Source of the DNA: Flavobacterium tagetis
GTDB taxonomy: Bacteria; Bacteroidota; Bacteroidia; Flavobacteriales; Flavobacteriaceae
Direction: 5' to 3'
Length of the DNA stretch: 64,000 nucleotides
Assembly (NCBI RefSeq): GCF_016735615.1
Contig: NZ_JAERSF010000002.1
Span: forward strand, 558,001-622,000
The notes beneath the pieces were generated by a model. It did no database searches, was not told where the DNA came from, and was given only the letters and a program-made list of their open reading frames with translations. Each line of letters begins with the position of its first letter. Position 1 is the stretch's first letter. This document shows positions 57,455-64,000 of this stretch, in pieces. Both the position numbers and the translations under genes were made by a program.

Positions 57455-57462
57455 TACCTTTG
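57455..57462 (+). promoter_or_regulatory. -7 element before mqo
   Basis: TACCTTTG fits TAnnTTTG, 22 bp before the ATG at 57485. A run of T instead of TTTG lies at the expected upstream distance, so the upstream element is poor, but position and match support it. Confidence 0.55.
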
Positions 57463-57484
57463 CACTTTAAATAAAAATACTGTT

Positions 57485-58978
57485 ATGCCTGACGAAACCA
57501 TACGTTCAAATAGTGATGTAGTACTCATTGGCGCTGGAATAATGAGTGCCACTCTTGGAGTAATTTTGAAAGAATTACAACCAGATATAAAAATTGAAAT
57601 TTACGAAAGATTAGATGTTGCTGCAGCAGAAAGCTCTGATGCTTGGAATAATGCAGGAACTGGACACTCTGCTTTTTGTGAATTAAATTATACTCCAGAA
57701 AAGGCAGACGGAAGCATAGATCCTAAAAAAGCAATAAGTATTGCAGAATCATTTGAGATTTCTCGCCAATTTTGGTCTTACTTAGTACAGCAGAATAAAG
57801 TGCCGTCTCCGGATAATTTTATTAAAAGCGTGCCTCATATGAGTTTTGTATGGGGAGATAAAAATGTAGATTATTTAAAAAAGAGATTCGAAGCGCTTCA
57901 TAGCAATCCAATATTTGCCGACATGACTTTTAGCACCGATTTTGAACAGCTTCAAAAATGGATGCCATTGGTAATGGAAGGAAGAAATGCTGACGAAAAA
58001 TTAGCTGCAACACATATGGAAATTGGTACCGATGTTAACTTTGGTGCTTTAACAAGAAGTATGTTCAATTACTTAGAAAAATTAGACGGCGTTTCTTTGT
58101 TCTTTAATCATGAAGTTAAAAAACTAAGACAGCGTGAAGATAAATCTTGGAGAATTAAAATTAAAGATTTGTCAACAGGAAATACTCGTAAAGCGTATAC
58201 TAAATTTGTATTTATTGGTGCAGGAGGAGGTTCTCTTCCTTTATTGGAAAAAGCAAATGTTCCTGAAGGAAATGGATATGGAGGTTTCCCGGTAAGCGGA
58301 CAATGGCTGAAATGTACAAATCCAGAAGTAATTGCAAAACACCAAGCAAAAGTTTACGGAAAAGCAAGTGTTGGAGCTCCTCCAATGTCTGTACCTCATA
58401 TTGATACTCGTGTAATTGATGGTGAAAAAGCACTTCTTTTTGGTCCATTCGCAGGATTTTCAACTCGTTTCCTTAAAAATGGTTCATATTTAGATTTACC
58501 TCTATCTATTAAGCGTAATAACTTAATTCCGATGTTGGCTGCTGGGTATCACAATATTCCATTAACGAAATATTTGATAGAGCAAGTGCGTCAGTCTCCA
58601 AAAGACAGAATGAAAGCTTTACGTGAATATCTTCCAACAGCACGTTCTAAAGATTGGAAATTGGAAAAAGCAGGTCAGCGTGTTCAGGTAATCAAAAAAG
58701 ATGAAAAAGAAGGTGGAGTTTTAGAATTTGGTACTGAAGTTATCAATACGCATGACGGAACTTTAGCAGTTTTATTAGGCGCTTCTCCAGGAGCTTCTAC
58801 AGCTGTAGCAATTATGGTTGATTTGGTAAGCAGATGTTTTACAAATCAAATTAAAACACCAGAATGGCAAGCGAAATTAAAAACAATGATTCCGTCTTAC
58901 GGACAAACTTTGAATGATAAGCCAGAACTTTTAGAACAGCTTAGAAAACAAACAGCAGAAGTTTTAAAGTTAAATTAA
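57485..58978 (+). CDS. mqo: Malate:quinone oxidoreductase
   Basis: The enzyme oxidises malate to oxaloacetate at the membrane and reduces quinone, using FAD. The ATG at 57485 gives the family start. The 497-residue protein has the FAD-binding SDVVLIGAGIMSATLGVIL, the substrate loop SSDAWNNAGTGHSAFCELNY, typical of Mqo, and the end GTLAVLLGASPGASTAVAIM. It acts in the citric acid cycle alongside, or in place of, malate dehydrogenase. It is read towards the FUSC gene. Confidence 0.95.
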   Translation: MPDETIRSNSDVVLIGAGIMSATLGVILKELQPDIKIEIYERLDVAAAESSDAWNNAGTGHSAFCELNYTPEKADGSIDPKKAISIAESFEISRQFWSYLVQQNKVPSPDNFIKSVPHMSFVWGDKNVDYLKKRFEALHSNPIFADMTFSTDFEQLQKWMPLVMEGRNADEKLAATHMEIGTDVNFGALTRSMFNYLEKLDGVSLFFNHEVKKLRQREDKSWRIKIKDLSTGNTRKAYTKFVFIGAGGGSLPLLEKANVPEGNGYGGFPVSGQWLKCTNPEVIAKHQAKVYGKASVGAPPMSVPHIDTRVIDGEKALLFGPFAGFSTRFLKNGSYLDLPLSIKRNNLIPMLAAGYHNIPLTKYLIEQVRQSPKDRMKALREYLPTARSKDWKLEKAGQRVQVIKKDEKEGGVLEFGTEVINTHDGTLAVLLGASPGASTAVAIMVDLVSRCFTNQIKTPEWQAKLKTMIPSYGQTLNDKPELLEQLRKQTAEVLKLN

Positions 58979-58999
58979 GCTTCTCATATTTCAATAAAA

Positions 59000-59031
59000 A
59001 ACAAATCCAGATGAATTAATCTGGATTTGTT
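59000..59031. terminator. Terminator overlapping the end of the FUSC gene
   Basis: Perfect 13-bp arms AACAAATCCAGAT and ATCTGGATTTGTT enclose 6 bases and are flanked by A and T. The minus-strand gene at 59016 stops inside this hairpin, so its last codons form one arm. It serves the convergent mqo and FUSC genes. Confidence 0.85.
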
Positions 59032-61238
59032 GCTTTTAAGTCGGTTGTGTTTTTTAGAATCTTTTCTGCTAGATTGCTCATCCAGATTAATTGCTCAATT
59101 ACCATTTGTGCTTCCTGCATTTTGGCCTGTCGCGTTTCTTTGTCAAGGTCATCATCTTCTGCCAAACGTGTAAAATGCCTACGTTTTAATTCTTCAAATT
59201 GCAAGGTCACATCTTCTTTTTCGAAAAAAGTATCTTTTATTACAACTTCGTTTCTTAAAACAGAAATAGAATGATCCAAATTGGCTAGAATAGTTTTAAT
59301 AATATAATTGAAAGAATCAGATGCTGAAGTGGTTTGATGCGACTGAATGTAAGTCGACAAGGATGCTAAAGCAGATAATAAAGAGTGATTTAAAACCACT
59401 AACTTATTTACCAAAGGCATTGTTTTTTGTTTCGACTTAGGCTCTTGCATCATACGCTGAAAAGAAGTCATTAAATTTCCTATTTCAACAAAGGCATTTT
59501 TTCGTGCTAAACGATATGAAGTTGGAACTTCACCTTTTTTATTATAAAAATCGGCTATTTCCTTTAAATAATTTCGATTGGCTCGAATAGTGTTTTCAAT
59601 ATGAATGGGAGTATTGATGAATTCCCAAGCAGGCCATAAAAACTGATTGGCAATAAAAGCTAAAGTTGCTCCCGCAAGTGTATCCAATATTCTGTACTGA
59701 ATTACTTCATTAATATCTGGAGTTAGAATTCCGTAGATAAAAACGACATACATCGTAACAAATGTTGCACTGATCTTATAATTGATTTGTGTAAATGAAA
59801 TTCCGAGTAGCATACATACAATAGAGAAAATACTCAACGCAACATGATTTTGGATAACAGATACAATTCCGAAAGCTATAATTCCTCCTAAAATAGTACC
59901 GAACATTCTATTGTAAGATCGTTCTTTAGTTAAGCCATAACCAGGACGCATGATTACGACAATGGTCAGTAGAATCCAATACACGTTTTGAAATGGTAAA
60001 AGTTGTCCAAGAAAAAAACCGATCAAAATGGTAATAGTTAATCGTATCGAATGTCTGAAAATAGAAGATGAATAACTTAAGTTTTCAATCAAAGTTCGCA
60101 ACGGATAATATTGTGGCGTAAGGAATTTTTCAAGCTCTTTGTCTTGATCTTTCAGTTTGTAGGATTGCATTGCTAAAGAAAGTGCACGCTGGATCGTTTT
60201 GATTTTTCCAACTTGATTTTTGGCGTAATTAAGCATATTGGTTAGCATCAGTACGCCTTCTGCGGCTTCTTCTTTTCCTAATGTTTTTTCGTAATCAAAA
60301 ATGGCAAATTCTAGCGCGTCCAATTCATTTTTTAAATCATGTTTGTCAACATAAGTACTGATATGATTGACATTTTTTGAAAGTTTTTTAAGAGTTGAAG
60401 CTAACTTATAGGCTACATTTTGATAGGTTCTTAAAACATCAGGATGTTTGGCAAATTTCACATGAAGCTTACTGTGGTCGAAAGAAGTGTATAGTGCCAA
60501 TTCTTGAATTTCAACTAAAGTAATAAAAACCAAAAGCATTTTTCTATTCTGGCTCGTAGTTCCGGATGCATTCTGGTTTCCAATTAGCATTTTTCTTAAA
60601 TCTTCATGTATAAGATTCAATTCAACTTGTACAGCAAGCTGCTTCTCGATAATAGCTGTTCTGTTAGCTTCGGGACTCCATAAATCACCTCTTAATTTGA
60701 GATATTTTGCAGTAAGTTTTATTCCTTCGGCAATTTGTAATTCTACATATTTATATGGTTGTACAAAATGAAAAACAAGTGATACTATTAAATATAGAAT
60801 TCCTCCAATAAAAATGAAACCCGAATATTCAAAAGCTTCCCAGCCTTCGTGCAAATGTCCGAAGGATAATGAAATGGATAATAAAGCAGAGAAAGAAATC
60901 AAAGTAGCTCGCTGTCCATAAACCGAAATCATTGAACATAAAAAAAGCAGAAAACCTAAAAAGATATAAAAAAGTAAAGGAAACGGATAAACGAGATTTA
61001 CCAAAAGATTAACTCCAGAAACAATAAAAGAAGCTGCAACTAATCCTTTTATTTTATGGCTGAGAGAACTCGGAATATCGCTGGGATAAGTATAAAACGC
61101 ACCAAGTGCAATTGTAAACCCGATTTCAAAATGACCTAGAAAATTTAAAACTAAAACAGGAACAACAGAAGCAATAGTTACTTTAGAGGCGTTGAGAAAG
61201 GAAGTACTGTTAGTAAATTTCGAAATTCTATCAATCAT
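59016..61238 (-). CDS. FUSC-family inner-membrane protein (YccS/YhfK type)
   Basis: The 740-residue protein has two blocks of transmembrane helices (about 20-155 and 395-525), each followed by a long helical cytoplasmic part, the FUSC arrangement seen in YccS, YhfK and aromatic acid exporters. Typical segments are ALGAFYTYPSDIPSSLSHKI (about 40-60) and LLTIVVIMRPGYGLTKERSY (about 425-445), the latter being the family's conserved P-x-x-x-x-x-x-R element. The transported substrate is unknown. It converges with mqo. Confidence 0.9.
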   Translation of the reverse strand: MIDRISKFTNSTSFLNASKVTIASVVPVLVLNFLGHFEIGFTIALGAFYTYPSDIPSSLSHKIKGLVAASFIVSGVNLLVNLVYPFPLLFYIFLGFLLFLCSMISVYGQRATLISFSALLSISLSFGHLHEGWEAFEYSGFIFIGGILYLIVSLVFHFVQPYKYVELQIAEGIKLTAKYLKLRGDLWSPEANRTAIIEKQLAVQVELNLIHEDLRKMLIGNQNASGTTSQNRKMLLVFITLVEIQELALYTSFDHSKLHVKFAKHPDVLRTYQNVAYKLASTLKKLSKNVNHISTYVDKHDLKNELDALEFAIFDYEKTLGKEEAAEGVLMLTNMLNYAKNQVGKIKTIQRALSLAMQSYKLKDQDKELEKFLTPQYYPLRTLIENLSYSSSIFRHSIRLTITILIGFFLGQLLPFQNVYWILLTIVVIMRPGYGLTKERSYNRMFGTILGGIIAFGIVSVIQNHVALSIFSIVCMLLGISFTQINYKISATFVTMYVVFIYGILTPDINEVIQYRILDTLAGATLAFIANQFLWPAWEFINTPIHIENTIRANRNYLKEIADFYNKKGEVPTSYRLARKNAFVEIGNLMTSFQRMMQEPKSKQKTMPLVNKLVVLNHSLLSALASLSTYIQSHQTTSASDSFNYIIKTILANLDHSISVLRNEVVIKDTFFEKEDVTLQFEELKRRHFTRLAEDDDLDKETRQAKMQEAQMVIEQLIWMSNLAEKILKNTTDLKATNPD

Positions 61239-61255
61239 AAAAAGAGGTTTACTAA

Positions 61256-61263
61256 CAAAGGTA
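61256..61263 (-). promoter_or_regulatory. -7 element before the FUSC gene
   Basis: The minus strand reads TACCTTTG, fitting TAnnTTTG, 17 bp before the ATG at 61238. No clear TTTG lies upstream at the right distance. Confidence 0.4.
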
Positions 61264-61367
61264 AGAATTGTAGGAGTGATTTTGGCATAATTATGGATGA
61301 GATTTTTAGCATCAACTAAAAAATGCGAATAATACGGTATAAGAATTATTCATTGACTATTTTTTAC

Positions 61368-61375
61368 TATTTTTG
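61368..61375 (+). promoter_or_regulatory. -7 element before def
   Basis: TATTTTTG fits TAnnTTTG, 64 bp before the def ATG. The upstream element is weak, so the call is moderate. Confidence 0.4.
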
Positions 61376-61439
61376 CCAGCTGAAATATCAGAACTTTAAT
61401 TCTGTTTTTTGCAGCACATTAAAACATAAATAAAAACAA

Positions 61440-62030
61440 ATGATTTTACCAATTGTAGGATACGGTGATCCTGTTTTAAGAAAAGTAGGGCAGGATATTA
61501 CACCAGAATATCCAAACCTAAAAGAAACGATCGCAAATATGTACGAGACTATGTACAATGCGTATGGAGTTGGACTTGCAGCACCGCAAGTTGGACTGCC
61601 AATTCGTTTGTTTGTTATAGACACAACGCCTTTTAGTGATGATGAGGATCTTCCTTCAGAGGAACAAAAAGATTTGAAAGGTTTCAAAAAGACTTTTATC
61701 AATGCTAAAATCGTTAAAGAAGAAGGAGAAGAGTGGGGATTTAATGAAGGCTGTTTGAGTATTCCCGATGTGCGTGAAGACGTTTACAGAAAACCAACTG
61801 TTACAATCGAATATTGTGAAGAAGATTTTGTAATGAAAACGGAAGTATTTGACGGATTAATAGCAAGAGTTATCCAACACGAATATGACCACATTGAAGG
61901 AATTTTGTTTACAGATAAAATTTCTTCTCTTAAAAAGCGTTTGATCCAAAAGAAATTGAAAAACATTACTGAAGGAAAAACTTCTCAGGAATATAGAATG
62001 AAATTTTTTGCAGCTAAAAAAGCAAGATAA
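61440..62030 (+). CDS. def: Peptide deformylase
   Basis: The enzyme removes formyl groups from new proteins and needs a metal ion. The 196-residue protein has the three family motifs: GVGLAAPQVGLPIRL (motif 1), EGCLSIPDVREDVYR (motif 2, with the metal-binding Cys) and ARVIQHEYDHIEGILF (motif 3, H-E-x-x-H). The 30-residue acidic loop after motif 1 (SDDEDLPSEEQKD) is typical of Bacteroidota enzymes. It is in a unit with a DUF5606 gene 60 bp downstream, and probably mazG. Confidence 0.95.
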   Translation: MILPIVGYGDPVLRKVGQDITPEYPNLKETIANMYETMYNAYGVGLAAPQVGLPIRLFVIDTTPFSDDEDLPSEEQKDLKGFKKTFINAKIVKEEGEEWGFNEGCLSIPDVREDVYRKPTVTIEYCEEDFVMKTEVFDGLIARVIQHEYDHIEGILFTDKISSLKKRLIQKKLKNITEGKTSQEYRMKFFAAKKAR

Positions 62031-62090
62031 GTTTTCTAAATACTTAGAAACAAAAAATAAATAAAATTCTTAATACTAATTTTAATAAAA

Positions 62091-62576
62091 ATGAATTTAA
62101 CGAAAATTTTAGCCATTTCAGGAAAACCAGGTTTATACGAATTAAAAGTACAAACTCGTACAGGTTTTGTGGCGGAATCATTAATTGATGGGAAGAAGAT
62201 TACTGTAAATCTAAAAAGCAATGTAAGTTTATTGTCTGAAATTTCGATTTATACTTATGAAGGCGAGAAACCGTTAACTGAAGTAATGCAGCAGATTGCC
62301 GTTAAAGAAAACAAAGGACAGGCTATTTCTCATAAAGAAGATAATGCTACTTTGTCTGCTTATTTCAAACAAATTCTTCCAGATTATGACGAAGAGAGAG
62401 TTTATCCATCAGATATCAAAAAAGTATTAAGCTGGTACAACACGCTTCAAGCAAAAGGTTTAGTTACAGATTTAGCTCCTGCAGCTGAAGAAGCAAAAGA
62501 AGAAGCTCCAGTTGCTGAAGAAAAACCAAAAAAAGCTCCAGCAGCTAAAAAAGCAAAAGCTAAAAAAGAAGAATAG
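62091..62576 (+). CDS. DUF5606 protein
   Basis: The 161-residue protein is a DUF5606 member. Its start is TKILAISGKPGLYELKVQTRTG, then VNLKSNVSLLSEISIYTYEG, with a final acidic and Ala/Lys-rich tail of low complexity (EEAKEEAPVAEEKPKK). The fold is a small beta-domain with a helix. The function is not known. The family is found next to def in many Bacteroidota, and here it follows def by 60 bp, consistent with a conserved operon. Confidence 0.88.
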   Translation: MNLTKILAISGKPGLYELKVQTRTGFVAESLIDGKKITVNLKSNVSLLSEISIYTYEGEKPLTEVMQQIAVKENKGQAISHKEDNATLSAYFKQILPDYDEERVYPSDIKKVLSWYNTLQAKGLVTDLAPAAEEAKEEAPVAEEKPKKAPAAKKAKAKKEE

Positions 62577-62598
62577 TAGTTTTCTTTAAACATATATA

Positions 62599-62634
62599 AT
62601 CCTGTTAAGATGTTTTCTTGACAGGATTTTTTAA
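62599..62634 (+). terminator. Terminator after the DUF5606 gene
   Basis: AATCCTGTTAAG and CTTGACAGGATT pair imperfectly around a 6-base loop and are followed by TTTTTTAATTTT. It lies 22 bp after the stop. Confidence 0.8.
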
Positions 62635-62672
62635 TTTTACAGAATCAAGTTTAAATCAAAAGAAACTTCAAA

Positions 62673-63443
62673 ATGAACAGAGAAAACCAGTTAAAAGCAT
62701 TTGAGAGATTATTAAATATCATGGATGAACTTCGTGAGCAATGTCCGTGGGATAAAAAGCAGACATTGCAAACGTTGCGACATTTGACAATTGAAGAAAC
62801 TTATGAGCTTGGCGATGCTATTTTGGATAATGATTTAAATGAAGTTAAAAAAGAATTGGGAGATTTGTTGCTTCATATTGTTTTTTACGCTAAAATAGGC
62901 AGTGAAACCAATGATTTTGATATTGCTGATGTTTGTAATGAAATCTGTGAAAAACTCATTCATCGTCATCCACATATTTACGGAGATGTAAAAGTAGAAA
63001 ATGAAGAGGAAGTAAAGCAAAATTGGGAAAAGCTGAAACTTAAAGAAGGTAAGAAATCTGTTTTAGAAGGTGTTCCAAGAAGTCTTCCTGCAATGGTTAA
63101 AGCTAGCCGAATTCAAGATAAAGTAAAAGGCGTGGGTTTTGACTGGGAAGAACCTCATCAGGTTTGGGATAAGGTGCAAGAAGAATTACAAGAATTACAA
63201 GATGAAGTAAAATCTAGAAATCAAGACAAAATTGAAGATGAATTCGGAGATGTTTTGTTTTCTATGATTAATTACGCTCGATTTTTGAATGTAAATCCAG
63301 AAGATGCTTTAGAAAGAACCAATAAAAAGTTTATAAAACGTTTTCAATACCTAGAAAGTAAAGCAAATGAATTAGGAAAACCATTAATGGACATGACGCT
63401 TACAGAGATGGATGTTTTCTGGAACGAGGCGAAAAAACTTTAG
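62673..63443 (+). CDS. mazG: Nucleoside triphosphate pyrophosphohydrolase
   Basis: MazG hydrolyses NTPs to NMP and pyrophosphate, clearing unusual nucleotides. The 256-residue protein has two MazG domains. The first contains CPWDKKQTLQTLRHLTIEETYE and ELGDLLLHIVFYAKI (E-x-x-E and E-x-x-D metal sites), and the second contains EELQELQDEVKSRNQDKIEDE and EDEFGDVLFSMINYARF. The layout matches bacterial MazG (about 260). It overlaps the convergent regulator gene by 4 bp at its end. Confidence 0.94.
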   Translation: MNRENQLKAFERLLNIMDELREQCPWDKKQTLQTLRHLTIEETYELGDAILDNDLNEVKKELGDLLLHIVFYAKIGSETNDFDIADVCNEICEKLIHRHPHIYGDVKVENEEEVKQNWEKLKLKEGKKSVLEGVPRSLPAMVKASRIQDKVKGVGFDWEEPHQVWDKVQEELQELQDEVKSRNQDKIEDEFGDVLFSMINYARFLNVNPEDALERTNKKFIKRFQYLESKANELGKPLMDMTLTEMDVFWNEAKKL

Positions 63444-64000
63444 TTGTCGGCCAATTTCTTTAAAGCGCGAACATCTTTAAGCATGATTTTTTTTCCAACT
63501 AATTCTATTAATTCCAATTTATTAAAATCAGATAATAGACGGATACAACTTTCTGTTGCCGTGCCAATAATACCAGCAAGTTCTTCTCTTGTTAGCTGAA
63601 CTTTAAGTGTTTTGTCAGCATCTTCACCAAATTCATCATGTAGGTGCAGTAAAGTTTCAGCAAGTCTCTGCTTAACTGTTTTTTGAACTAAAGCAATTTT
63701 TTCGTTTTCAGACTCCTTTAAATCTTCGCATACAGATTGCATCATATTTAAAGAAAACTGATTATTGTTATTAAAGAAATTAATGATTTCAGTTTTAGGA
63801 ATAAAACAAACTTCCATGTCGGCAATCGCTTTTGCAGTCAAATTTGCAGGCTCATTGCTAATCATAGAACGCTGTCCAAGAAGTTCGCCAGATTTTACCA
63901 ATTTTACAATTTGGTCTTTTCCGTTTGCGCTCAGTTTTGAAAGTTTTCCAACACCGTCTTTTACACAGAAAACCCCATTGGTTACTTCGCCTTCTTCAAA
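63440..64000 (-). CDS. Crp/Fnr-family regulator, truncated by the window end
   Basis: The frame is open to the window edge, so the N-terminus lies outside. The visible 186 residues include the cNMP-binding-fold end (SGELLGQRSMISNEPANLTA, with KTEIINFFNNNNQFSL), the long dimer helix, and a winged-helix DNA-binding domain with LTREELAGIIGTATESCIRLL, the Crp helix-turn-helix with E-E-x-A-x-x-x-G-x-x-x-E. No cysteine cluster of the Fnr type is visible in the part shown. It ends 4 bp inside the mazG stop on the other strand. Confidence 0.9.
   Translation of the reverse strand, partial: FEEGEVTNGVFCVKDGVGKLSKLSANGKDQIVKLVKSGELLGQRSMISNEPANLTAKAIADMEVCFIPKTEIINFFNNNNQFSLNMMQSVCEDLKESENEKIALVQKTVKQRLAETLLHLHDEFGEDADKTLKVQLTREELAGIIGTATESCIRLLSDFNKLELIELVGKKIMLKDVRALKKLADN

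Noticed and set aside
63440..63443. Overlap of mazG and Crp/Fnr gene ends as unusual
   Set aside because: A 4-bp overlap of stop codons in convergent genes is ordinary in compact genomes.

Overview
The window looks like a chromosomal segment of a Bacteroidota bacterium of the Flavobacterium type. It is AT-rich. Promoters can be recognised as TTTG-N17-19-TAnnTTTG, the class used by this phylum. Gene content includes a subtype iii type VI secretion system (T6SSiii), a CarboxypepD_reg-type TonB receptor, DUF6048/DUF6452/DUF5606 proteins and many short-signal lipoproteins. No rRNA, tRNA, CRISPR array, transposase or integrase was seen.

Region 1 (1-4735) is an accessory array of short envelope proteins, mostly lipoproteins. 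Three carry a C-terminal bacterial SH3 (SH3b) domain. Four near-identical leader repeats of about 70 bp, each with an imperfect hairpin, lie 14-27 bp before a start codon, so the array looks like duplicated or exchangeable cassettes.

Region 2 (4937-18315) is a T6SSiii locus in one orientation: tssK, tssO, tssB and tssC, then a terminator; two unrecognised genes and a gp25-like tssE; two tssD (Hcp) tube genes; tssI (VgrG); a cargo region; and tssF. The cargo region holds a probable effector with a His-then-Cys order suggesting a permuted papain-like fold, a small lipoprotein that may be its immunity protein, a GC-rich scar with a gene remnant, a membrane-anchored protein and a membrane-anchored CHAP amidase. 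tssG, tssH (ClpV), tssN, tssP, tssQ, tssR and a PAAR protein are not recognised here and presumably lie elsewhere.

Region 3 (18382-29681) mixes functions: a lipoprotein combining an imelysin-like domain with a di-heme cytochrome c peroxidase, next to a PhoX/DUF839 lipoprotein; a cNMP/CBS/DUF294 protein paired with a DEDDh exonuclease; a small gene split by a one-base deletion; DinB, HxlR and AlkD-like genes; a ParE-type toxin-antitoxin pair joined to a pentapeptide protein; and murQ.

Region 4 (29826-50009) is mainly core: an AraC regulator, a TonB receptor, a ZIP transporter, RNA methyltransferases (RlmL-like and RlmD-like), a histidine kinase, an aldo/keto reductase, cysE-cysM cysteine synthesis, Smr, a cysteine desulfurase and a Sua5/YrdC protein. 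Long inverted repeats fill several gaps.

Region 5 (50153-54969) is a lipopolysaccharide-core type cluster: three glycosyltransferase-like genes plus GT9, with a Kdo-kinase-like gene on the other strand. Region 6 (55078-64000) holds dapD, a PAS protein, ruvX, mqo, a FUSC membrane protein, def, a DUF5606 gene, mazG and a Crp/Fnr regulator cut by the window end.
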